Of a stretch of 64,000 bases of DNA, positions 56,001 through 63,408 are shown one piece after another. The notes beneath the pieces were generated by a model. That model made no database searches. It was given only the letters and a program-made list of their open reading frames with translations, and was not told the origin of the DNA. Source of the DNA: Micromonospora wenchangensis (lineage in GTDB: Bacteria > Actinomycetota > Actinomycetes > Mycobacteriales > Micromonosporaceae); NCBI RefSeq assembly GCF_002210435.1, contig NZ_MZMV01000001.1, forward strand, positions 1-64,000. Reading direction: 5' to 3'. Position numbers and translations under genes: made by a program. Position 1 is the first letter of the stretch. Each line of letters opens with the position of its first letter.

Positions 56001-57204
56001 GGGTCGCCGCCTCCGGCGCCTGGTAGCGGCGGACCACGTCGTCGAAGAACAGTTCCAGGCTCGCCGGGTCGGTCGGGGAGCCGAGCGTGGTGACCCGGGT
56101 CCCGGGCAGCCGGCCGCCGGTCTGCCAGTCGGTCACGATCAGGCTCGGCCGGGCGCTGTCCGGGTCGCCGACGAAGACGGCACGGGGATTCAGCGAACGG
56201 TGCGACAGCCGGCGGGAGTGGGCATGGTCGACGATCTCGGCGAGATCCTGGACGAGCTGCAGCCGCTGGGCCAGTTGCAGCCGGCCGTCCCGCTCGGCGA
56301 GCCACTGGTCGAGGCGTACCCACCCGGGCCGGTGGTCGAAGACGACCGCCGGCCCCCACGGGTGCTCGACCAGGTCGAGGGCGCGGGCGATGCCCGGGTG
56401 GTGGATGCCCTGCAGCAGCCGGAACTCCCGCTCCGCGGCCAGCCTGATCCGCGGTACGTCCTCCTCGGCGGCCCGGCTGGTCAGATAGAACCTGACCCGG
56501 CGCAGCATTTCCGCGCCGACCGTGTGGTCGGCGAGGAAGTCCTGCCAGCCGAGCCCTTCGGCGAACGGCCGTTGGTGCAGCAGGAGCTGGTTGACCCGCC
56601 GGTCGGCGACCGAGGGGCGGATCCGCGCGCCCTTCACCAGCTCGACGATCTGCCGGCCCCGGACGGCGTCGACGTGGTGCCGGGCGTCGACCGGCTGGGC
56701 GAGCAGCATGTCCTTGAGACTGGGCAGCCTGGCGGCGGTGTTGCCGTCCAGGCCGTAGACGTGCTGGCGGCCGATGTCGTCCAACTCGCTGCGCAGGTCG
56801 CGGGCGTGCAGGAAGACCGCCGCCTGCACGTAGGGAACCCTCGCGCCGGGTGGGGCGTACTGCTGGATGACGCTGCGCAGCCGCTTCGCCTTCCGGTTGG
56901 CCAGGATCAGCGGGCTGTCGATCACCTGGACGCGGCCGTTGGGCTTGCGTCGCCGCCACTGCTGGCCGTCACCGGCGAGTCGCCCCTGCCAGTGCTTCAG
57001 CTCCAGCACGTAGAGGCCGCTGCGGGTGAGCACCAGCGCGTCGACCTCGTTGATCGAGCCGTCGGTGCCGACGAACTCCACATTGGCCCACACGTGAAAG
57101 GGTTCGGCGTCCGGCAGGTAGCCGGCCAGTTCCCGTAGGCCCTCCTGCTCGTGCTGGTAGGCGCTCGGATTGATCTGCTCCCAGCGCGGTGAACCCTCAC
57201 GCAT
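53071..57204 (-). CDS. pglW: BREX type 2 serine/threonine kinase PglW
   Basis: A 1,377-residue protein. Residues 35-130 are a NERD nuclease-like domain (Asp55, Glu68-Leu-Lys70). A first kinase-like domain is degenerate: HRSLN at 335-339 replaces HRDxxxxN and DWQ replaces DFG. A second, apparently active kinase follows with the glycine loop GNIGSGAT (518-525), Lys545, HRDIKPAN (632-639) and DFS instead of DFG at 657-659. The rest contains helical and winged-helix-like regions. PglW is the regulatory kinase of type 2 BREX. ATG 57204 has no strong ribosome site. Its stop overlaps pglX. Confidence 0.95.
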   Translation of the reverse strand: MREGSPRWEQINPSAYQHEQEGLRELAGYLPDAEPFHVWANVEFVGTDGSINEVDALVLTRSGLYVLELKHWQGRLAGDGQQWRRRKPNGRVQVIDSPLILANRKAKRLRSVIQQYAPPGARVPYVQAAVFLHARDLRSELDDIGRQHVYGLDGNTAARLPSLKDMLLAQPVDARHHVDAVRGRQIVELVKGARIRPSVADRRVNQLLLHQRPFAEGLGWQDFLADHTVGAEMLRRVRFYLTSRAAEEDVPRIRLAAEREFRLLQGIHHPGIARALDLVEHPWGPAVVFDHRPGWVRLDQWLAERDGRLQLAQRLQLVQDLAEIVDHAHSRRLSHRSLNPRAVFVGDPDSARPSLIVTDWQTGGRLPGTRVTTLGSPTDPASLELFFDDVVRRYQAPEAATLEELPGHQLDIFSLGALAYRIFAGAEPAASAEELVAAVADGGLHLDAVADGMPYALVSAVYDATRGDPAQRMKRVSEFLTWLDLVWEELTAPEPEPVVDPLQAHRGDVLDGGLIVLGNIGSGATAIALSVVQGPSEGGDKLVLKVARDEQYADRFAAEAHTVDKLRDSRVAALVQGPITIGNRTALLLESAGEHTLAEDLRGGRLALDLLERYGRDLLEIVAFLDGQGVWHRDIKPANLASRPRPKDKQPHLCIFDFSLAGVPADQLSAGTTAYLDPFLGTPGRPRFDAAAERFAAAVTLYEMATGTLPRWGDGANPVTVPDEVTLDPAAFDQSVADRLVAFFAKALARDTADRFDTLDEMTDAWRAVFREIPEPAVATTDTGTLAPLGRSSPLDAAELTARARSALERLGITTVGELLAAEPSALTRARGVPDATRKEILARTRELRELLDAGPTPVAPVHSYAQGVEALCATLLPGATGRVAWHRTAVQVLLGQAADADGNHLRWPSQSDVARVTGKHQPDVSRLLKRIVARDWQPNPALALVRDEIVALLDGRGGVASAEEVAEALIAARGSYTAEPKRTAQAIGLVRAAVETELARGGDARLAMHRLRGSDTVLIGREPDDPGTERTADDLLGYVTRLGRRAAALAGADPLPTRARAVEELRALEPPPAGMPPLSDARLLQLAAAGSGGEAAVNAQGQLYPAGMPAERALRLAAGALVGQKLDPETVRARVRARFPRAEQLPPRPQLDHLLRQIPLFWDGARERYAPPTHASSVTGTRSLSTIGPLLEPDAAARTSRRLTEVIDRHGFLVVLTSIRRPAQARRALLDRYDLTEVDVTAIMLQRLRTLGFPWQTIVDADTGIPTDADFRSLVELFQHEVMPVIERLLAETDRPVLITEAAPLARYQQLRLIQELADPTRPRPAARLLLVPVRRTEPVLLDGRQLPLTSPASQSLWLPEQWSDTPAPQKRNAPR

Positions 57205-57408
57205 GCCGTGCCCTGCGCCCCCACGCGATCATCACTACCACTCCCGCATAACCCGACCGTCCAACAGTCCGGTGGACGGTACCTTCCCCTGCCATTGCTG
57301 CCCATAGGCCAGAGGTCAGGACACATCAACCGCATGACGGGAAGTGGTATTGACCGCGCCGATTCGGCTTCTCACCTGCGAATTCGTTTCGCCTGTGCGG
57401 TGGCCGGC

Positions 57409-59475
57409 TCAGTTCTGTGGTCGGGAATCCGACAGTCCATGCCGCCGGATTCCAGTGCCTCCCATAGACGGCGCGTCCGATGTGGATGCCCGCGGCGCCT
57501 CCGACCCCACTGCCTCCCGCCTGTTCCGCTCTGCGCCGGTGCGCTCCACTCCGGGCGCCACCACCCGTCCACGACGACGGGGTGCGGGAATCAGCCGGGA
57601 CAGGAATTCCTGCGTCTCCGGATCCACCGAGTAAAGCAGGGTGCCGTACAACCCCCGGGTGAGCAACACCTTGTACGCGTTGCGGATCAGCTTGTCGGCA
57701 TTCCGCGCCTTGACCCGCCCGTCCTTCGAAACCAGTTTGGGATCCCGGGACTCAGCCGGACGGGTGATGAACCGACCGCCGCGCACCACCAGGTCCGGCC
57801 CCAGAATCACTCCTGACCAGTGGTATTCGAAGCCCTGGGCGGTATAGACGCAGCCGATCTGGCGGAAGCCACCCGGATCCGTCGCCCAGTAGGAACTCGA
57901 CGGGATGCCGGGTGGCGGATACTCCTCGAAGGCGTTCCACGGACGCGCCCACCCGTCGATGCGCACGTCCAAAGCCAGCCGGCCGCCCTGGGACTGCAAC
58001 GTCCACGGCCAGCAGAACCCCGCCGAGATCCTGGCCGTCTCGCCCCGGTCGTTGCACGACCGGAGGATCGACTCCATCTCCTCAGGAGAACCGGCCAGCC
58101 CCAACCGGAAGCTCTCGTCCCCCGTCCACCGGTACGGGCCCGCGTCGTCCAACCCCAGCAGGCAGCGCACCCACCGCTCGTAGCGTGGGCTTCCACCGCA
58201 CCGGAACTGGGCACCCAGGGTGACCAGGTCCACCTCCAGACCGAGACGCTCGGCCGTCTCCATGATCGCGGCGACGCTGCCGACCTCGTCCGACCGCACG
58301 ATCTGGTGGTCGTCGAGGAGGAACACCGGCACTTTCGCTGCGTCGATCAACTCCTCCACCTGGGGGCGGGGGGACGACCCGCCCGCCGAGGCGTGTGTGC
58401 TGCCCGATCGTCTGCCCAGTGTCGTGTACTCCCGGATGCGGTGCGCCTCGTCGCAGATGAGCACGTCGAGGCCGTTCCGGCGGGAGTCGCTGAAATGCAT
58501 GAAGTACTTGAAGAGCCGGTCCGACCGCCGAGCCGGGGTCAACGGTTGCTTGCGGGCGTAGAGCTGCAGGGTACGGGTGAACGCCTTCGAGCCGGTCGCG
58601 TGATTGACCTGTCGCCCCTGCCCCAGCAGGTCGGCGAAGAGATCGAGCGCGATGGCGCTCTTGCCGGTGCCCGGTCCACCGGAAACCACCACAACCCGCT
58701 TGCGCCGGCCCTCGTCGGCCCAGCGAACCGCCCGCATGACCAGTTCGTACGCCGCACGCTGCTCGTCCAGCAGGATGAAGTGCCCCCGGTTGCCCACCTC
58801 GTCCGACGCGAGCGCCAGCAGCCGTGGGCTCTGCCGTACCGGACTGGTCAGGAGCCGGTGGGCGGCCCGACCGTCCCGATGCTTGGCAAACCTATCTGCC
58901 AGGTAACTCGGGAAACGGTCGGCGCGGTCCGGCGTGTAGAGCATGTTGCGGAACGTCCGGGGCGACGGTCGATCGGGGATGCTACCGGCAGTGGCGTTGT
59001 GCAGATACGCCATGCCGTGCACCGCCTCCGGCCATTCCCGCAGCCGCTCGAGGTGGTCCACCAGATAGGAGCAGTAGGCCTCGACCTGCACCGAGGGGTG
59101 CAGGAGTGGTTTCGACGTCCACGACCCCCGCAGCAGGCAGCCCTCATCATCGTACCGTTCCGCCGCGCTCCACTGTTTCAACTCGAGCACCAGGTAGGCA
59201 GGGCGCAGGGTGATCGGCTCGGCCCCGGCCAGGATGACATCGACCCGGTGACTGCTGCGGGGAAGCTGGTACTCCACCAACGCGTCGAGGTGACCGAACC
59301 CCAGGGCGCAGAGGTGCCGGGCGAGTGCGGGCAGGCTCCTGCGCCACGACTCACGCTCGGGCTCCTGCACCGAGAACCCGGCGGCGACCAGATGCGCGCC
59401 GACCTCGTCGACCAGTCGCCCCGCGTCGGCCAGCTCCAGGATCCGGGCAGGTGTGGTCTGGTACGCCGACGCCAC
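57409..59475 (-). CDS. nuclease-helicase (PD-(D/E)XK-like plus DUF2075), copy 2
   Basis: A 688-residue protein. The N-terminal 110 residues have a restriction-nuclease-like pattern: EYQLPRSSHRVDV (Asp79) then YLVLELKQW (Glu98, Lys100). A DUF2075/Schlafen-type P-loop helicase follows with Walker A GGPGTGKS (266-273), DEAH (342-345), FLLDDHQIV, an AQFRCGGS block and GCVYTAQGFEYHWSGVI. A polar tail of about 60 residues is extra to its paralogue. Start GTG 59475. It lies 204 bases upstream of pglW on the same strand and is a clear tandem paralogue of the next gene. Probable DNA or RNA helicase-nuclease; target unknown. Confidence 0.88.
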   Translation of the reverse strand: MASAYQTTPARILELADAGRLVDEVGAHLVAAGFSVQEPERESWRRSLPALARHLCALGFGHLDALVEYQLPRSSHRVDVILAGAEPITLRPAYLVLELKQWSAAERYDDEGCLLRGSWTSKPLLHPSVQVEAYCSYLVDHLERLREWPEAVHGMAYLHNATAGSIPDRPSPRTFRNMLYTPDRADRFPSYLADRFAKHRDGRAAHRLLTSPVRQSPRLLALASDEVGNRGHFILLDEQRAAYELVMRAVRWADEGRRKRVVVVSGGPGTGKSAIALDLFADLLGQGRQVNHATGSKAFTRTLQLYARKQPLTPARRSDRLFKYFMHFSDSRRNGLDVLICDEAHRIREYTTLGRRSGSTHASAGGSSPRPQVEELIDAAKVPVFLLDDHQIVRSDEVGSVAAIMETAERLGLEVDLVTLGAQFRCGGSPRYERWVRCLLGLDDAGPYRWTGDESFRLGLAGSPEEMESILRSCNDRGETARISAGFCWPWTLQSQGGRLALDVRIDGWARPWNAFEEYPPPGIPSSSYWATDPGGFRQIGCVYTAQGFEYHWSGVILGPDLVVRGGRFITRPAESRDPKLVSKDGRVKARNADKLIRNAYKVLLTRGLYGTLLYSVDPETQEFLSRLIPAPRRRGRVVAPGVERTGAERNRREAVGSEAPRASTSDAPSMGGTGIRRHGLSDSRPQN

Positions 59476-59582
59476 AAGGCCCCCCGGGCACGAGAATCTC
59501 GTGCGGTGGGGGCATGTCCCTCACGGGAAGCCCGTCGATCCGCTCAACCGACCGTCACCCTAGCGACACCCTGCGACCGCCG

Positions 59583-61487
59583 CTACCCGACATCCCGCGC
59601 GAAACGGACCTCCGGCGGGTGCTCGACCCGGACCAGCTCCCGCAGGTATTCGCGGGTCTCCGGGTCCGTCGCGTACAGCACCGTGCCGCGCATCCCCCGG
59701 GTGAGCAGCACCTTGTACGTGTTACGGATGAGCCGCTCCGCCTCCTCGTCGCTGACCGTCTTGCGGCTGCGGAACGCGGGATCCCTCGACTCCTCCCGCC
59801 GGGGCACCAGCCGACCGTCCCTGGCGACGAGGTCCGGGCCGATGATGACGCCCGACCAGTCGTACTCGAAGCCCTGCGCGGTGTAGACGCAGCCGACCTG
59901 GCCGATGCCGTTCGGGTCGGTGGCCCAGTAGGCGCTGCCCGGAGCGTCGCCGACGCTGCGGTCGCTCTTGACGTTCCACGGCCGGGCCCAGCCGCCGATC
60001 GTCACGTCCGGCACCAGGGTGCCGTCCGGTCGCGGATCACTCCACGGCCAGCAGTAACCGGCCGACATCCGGGCCGTGCCACCGTCGGCCTGCCGGTCGA
60101 CGAGCCACCCCTCCAACTCCTGCGGCGAATCGACCACCCGCACGTCGAAGCGACCGTCGCCGGTCCACACCGTCGGCTCGCCGCCGTCGAGGCCGAGCAG
60201 GTCCAGGACCCACTGCTCGTACGCCTCGCTGCCGCCGCAGCGGAACTGGTCGTGCAGGGCGACGACGTCGACCTCCAGCCCCAGTTTCTCGGCGAACGCC
60301 GAAATTACCTCGACGTTGCCCAGTTCCCCGGGCTTGACCACCTGGTGCTCGTCGAGGAGGAAGACCGGCACCCGGGCGACGGAGACGAGTTCCTCCAACT
60401 GCGGGCGCGCCCGCTCCCGGCGGGCCTTCGTCGTGTACCGGTTCACCGAGGTCTCCCGCACCCGGTGCGCCTCGTCGCAGATCAGCACCTCGATGTCGTT
60501 GGTGCCGGCGTCCATGAAGCTGTTGAAGTACTTGAACAGGCTCTGCAGCCGGGTGGACCCCCGACCGGCGTAACGACGCAGGGTCTGCGTGAAGGACCGG
60601 GAACCGGTGGCGTGCAGCACCGACCGGTTCTGTCGGGCCAGTTCACCGAGCACCGACAGGGCGATGACGCTCTTGCCGCTGCCCGGTCCGCCGGCCACCA
60701 CCACCGCCCGCTTGTGGTTCGCCGTCCGGGCCCGCTCCACCGCGTGCATGACCAACTCGTACGCGACGTGCTGCTCGTCGAGGAGGGTGAAGTGCGAGCG
60801 TTCCTTCAGCTCGGTCGCGGCGTGGGCGAGCAGGTGCCGGCTCGGGCGTACCGTGCTGGCGAGGAACCGGTCGGCGGCGTCCGCGCCCGAACTGGCGGCC
60901 AACCGGGCCCGCAGATAATCGAGCCACCGACCCCGACGCTGGCCGGTGAAGACACGGCTCTGCTCGGTGGCCGGTCGGTCGAGCAGATCACTCACGTCCC
61001 GGTCCACGGCGTTGTGCAGGTACGCGACCCCGCTCAACCGTCCCGGTTCTTGACCCACTACGCCGAGGAAGTCGCCGAGGTAGCGGCAGTAGTCGGCGAC
61101 CTGGACACCGGGATGCAGCCGTGGGCCACGGGCGTGTTCGACGGCCACCAGGGTGTCGGAGTCCTCGTAGGCCGTGGCGTGGCTCCACTGCTTCAGCTCC
61201 ACCACAAGGTAGGCGTCGTCCCCGGTGCGCGGGTCGGAACCCGCCAGCACCGCGTCCACCCGCCGGCTGGTCAACGGAAGCTGGTACTCCACCAGCACCT
61301 CGACCTGGGGCAGGCCCGCGTCGACGAGGTCCTGGGCCAGCACCGGAAGGCTGCGCGACCACGCCCGCTTCTCGGCGGGAGCCACCCCGTGGCCGCTGCT
61401 CCTGAGTCGTTCGGCCAGGACGTCGACCAATCCGCCCTCGGAGGCCAGACGCAACAGACCAGCAGCAGACGAACGGTAAGCCGACAC
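59583..61487 (-). CDS. nuclease-helicase (PD-(D/E)XK-like plus DUF2075), copy 1
   Basis: A 634-residue paralogue of the neighbouring gene. Asp78 and VVELKQW (Glu97, Lys99) form the nuclease-like motif; Walker A GGPGSGKS is at 266-273 and DEAH at 338-341, with FLLDEHQVV, HDQFRCGGS and GCVYTAQGFEYDWSGVI in the same order and spacing. GTG 61487 has GGAGG eight bases upstream. The two copies differ throughout in sequence, so the duplication is not recent. The gap between copies is 107 bases. Confidence 0.88.
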   Translation of the reverse strand: MSAYRSSAAGLLRLASEGGLVDVLAERLRSSGHGVAPAEKRAWSRSLPVLAQDLVDAGLPQVEVLVEYQLPLTSRRVDAVLAGSDPRTGDDAYLVVELKQWSHATAYEDSDTLVAVEHARGPRLHPGVQVADYCRYLGDFLGVVGQEPGRLSGVAYLHNAVDRDVSDLLDRPATEQSRVFTGQRRGRWLDYLRARLAASSGADAADRFLASTVRPSRHLLAHAATELKERSHFTLLDEQHVAYELVMHAVERARTANHKRAVVVAGGPGSGKSVIALSVLGELARQNRSVLHATGSRSFTQTLRRYAGRGSTRLQSLFKYFNSFMDAGTNDIEVLICDEAHRVRETSVNRYTTKARRERARPQLEELVSVARVPVFLLDEHQVVKPGELGNVEVISAFAEKLGLEVDVVALHDQFRCGGSEAYEQWVLDLLGLDGGEPTVWTGDGRFDVRVVDSPQELEGWLVDRQADGGTARMSAGYCWPWSDPRPDGTLVPDVTIGGWARPWNVKSDRSVGDAPGSAYWATDPNGIGQVGCVYTAQGFEYDWSGVIIGPDLVARDGRLVPRREESRDPAFRSRKTVSDEEAERLIRNTYKVLLTRGMRGTVLYATDPETREYLRELVRVEHPPEVRFARDVG

Positions 61488-61580
61488 AGTGAGCGCCTCC
61501 GGGCAGCACAGGATTGCCGGTGGCCCATCACACGGACCGTTTTCCGACCCCGGAACCCTACCCAGAAGATCGATCCGGGG

Positions 61581-61952
61581 CTACGTACGTTTGGCCGCAG
61601 AACCCCGTACCTCGTCGGCCGGATACCGGCGGGCGACCTCCACCAGCTTGTCATCCGCTGCGGCGAGCAGGTCGATCCCGAGCACATCGGCCAACCGGGT
61701 CAGATAGATCATGACGTCGCCGATCTCGGCCCGTACCCGACCGCCCCGCTCCGCGTCGGCCATCACCAGGGTCGCCTCGTCGGGAGTCAACCACTGCAGT
61801 TCCGCGAGCAGCTCACCCACCTCACCGGCCAGCGCCATCGCCAGATTCTTCGGTGTGTGGAACCGTTGCCACTCCCGGTCCTCGGCGAACCGCCGGAGTT
61901 GCGCGGTCAGTTCCACAACCGTCGCAGGACCGCGCCTGGGGGTTTCATCCAT
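61581..61952 (-). CDS. MazG-like nucleotide pyrophosphohydrolase
   Basis: A 123-residue all-alpha NTP pyrophosphatase of the RS21-C6/iMazG type. The EWQRFHTPKNLAMALAGEVGELLAEL block carries the first metal-binding ExxE pair, and EIGDVMIYLTRLADV gives the ExxD. Such enzymes hydrolyse dCTP or non-canonical dNTPs. ATG 61952 has GGGAG five bases upstream; the upstream in-frame extension overlaps the HNH gene. It sits between an EVE/HNH nuclease and the nuclease-helicase genes, a context suggesting removal of modified or phage-derived nucleotides. Confidence 0.9.
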   Translation of the reverse strand: MDETPRRGPATVVELTAQLRRFAEDREWQRFHTPKNLAMALAGEVGELLAELQWLTPDEATLVMADAERGGRVRAEIGDVMIYLTRLADVLGIDLLAAADDKLVEVARRYPADEVRGSAAKRT

Positions 61953-62001
61953 CACATCTCCCGACGTCGCCGTACGGCCTGGTTGTGGGCCGCCACGATG
62001 C

Positions 62002-63033
62002 TCACCGACCGGCGTTACCGCCGATGCCGGCCAGTGCCCGATCATGGGGCATCGAACCACCGTGGTCGCTATCCAACTCGTAGTCAAGTTTCCAACCGGA
62101 GCCCTGGTCAACAAGCGCGGCGTCTCCGAACCGGGCCCGGTGCGCAGCGAAATAGGGTGCCGACGCAGCATCGAACGCCGCGCAACTTCTGCCGTCCAAC
62201 GCGCTCACCGGCTCGACGGCCGCTGTGCCGAACGCCCTCCCCGGTCGAATCCGACCCTCGGCATCGACGTAGATGTGCCCGTACTCGAAGAGCGCATCAC
62301 AGCCGAGCAGGCATGCGGCCATGACATTGGCGTTGTCCAGCCTCTCGTGATAACTCGAGTCCGCCCGCCGCTTGATATGCGCCAGGACAACGAGGTGCCT
62401 CGACGCGTACCGTCCACAGAGGTCGCACCGGACAACGGCAGAATCACCGAACTTCAGCCGGCGTAGTCGACGCTGTTCCTTCCGTCGTATCACCAGGGAG
62501 TACACGTCGAGATCCTCACCACTGTCGACCCGGTCGGGCCCCTCCTCGTCATCACCAGGTTCCGCAGCATCTCCCTCGCCGGAGAAGAGCACCGCCAGCG
62601 GGACGGGGGATGCCTCGACCGGCACCCCGTTCGTGTTGGCGGACTTCCTCAGCGCACCCATCGCCGACTCACCCAGCATGTTCCCGGGGACATCCTCGAC
62701 GATGTCGAGCACGCGCAACTGGACACGCTCGGGAAACGACTCCCCCTCGTCCGGCCACACCGGTGTGGAGTCCTGGTACAGCGGAGTGGTAATCCGGGTG
62801 ACGACCAGACGGCGCAACCGACCGGCAAGGTAGGCAGACATGTCCGCCCTCGGGTTCGGCCCCCACCAGCCGAGGATCAACTGGTCACCGATCCGCATCG
62901 TCCGTGCCACCCTGCGGGCATCACCGCCGCGAACATCCAACGCGCTGGAGCGCCAGCCCCAGACGGAACGGTCGATGCCCACACCGAGATTGATCACATG
63001 CCTTCGCCCGACATGCACATAGTAGGACCGCAC
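62002..63033 (-). CDS. EVE-like plus HNH endonuclease
   Basis: A 343-residue protein from GTG 63033, which has AAGGGAGG nine bases upstream; GTG 63060 would add nine residues. The N-terminal half (WGWRSSALDVRGG, MRIGDQLILGWWGPNP, YQDSTPVWPDEGESFPERV) has the layout of an EVE/YTH-like modified-base reader. The C-terminal half is a zinc HNH nuclease: CDLCGRYASRHLVVLAHI, LDNANVMAACLLGCDALFEYGHI. Together they predict a modification-dependent restriction enzyme. First gene of the minus-strand run leading to pglW; 49 bases before the MazG gene. Confidence 0.82.
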   Translation of the reverse strand: MRSYYVHVGRRHVINLGVGIDRSVWGWRSSALDVRGGDARRVARTMRIGDQLILGWWGPNPRADMSAYLAGRLRRLVVTRITTPLYQDSTPVWPDEGESFPERVQLRVLDIVEDVPGNMLGESAMGALRKSANTNGVPVEASPVPLAVLFSGEGDAAEPGDDEEGPDRVDSGEDLDVYSLVIRRKEQRRLRRLKFGDSAVVRCDLCGRYASRHLVVLAHIKRRADSSYHERLDNANVMAACLLGCDALFEYGHIYVDAEGRIRPGRAFGTAAVEPVSALDGRSCAAFDAASAPYFAAHRARFGDAALVDQGSGWKLDYELDSDHGGSMPHDRALAGIGGNAGR

Positions 63034-63060
63034 CTCGACCGGCCTCCCTTCAGCGACCAC

Positions 63061-63408
63061 GGGGAACCATTGCCGCTCTCGCCCCCTTGAGTCACGCCGA
63101 CACTAGCCTCAATTCTCATCCCGAATCCCCTCAGGCCAACGCGGCCGCACACCGAAGCGTCATGTCCGGCTTGCTGACTTCCGCTGCACACCGGAGGACA
63201 ACCCGCAGTCGGTTAATGGATAGAAAAGCCATGAAGGACCAAACCGACGACGACAACCGCCCCTGCCGGAAGCCGGATCGGACTGCCCGGGTCGGCCAGC
63301 CTCCGAACAGGACAACTCTTTCCGTTCATTCGCGCCGACAGTCGCGCCGGTTTCTCCCCGGTTCGCCGAGTAACTTCTCGTACCACCGCCTTCACGAGGA
63401 GTCATCGC
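63061..63408. other. divergent intergenic region at island right part
   Basis: About 350 bases between the EVE/HNH gene and the next plus-strand gene. Lower-GC patches occur near 63,200-63,250, and a TAACTT box at about 63,371 may be the -10 of the plus-strand gene. No supported gene. Confidence 0.4.
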
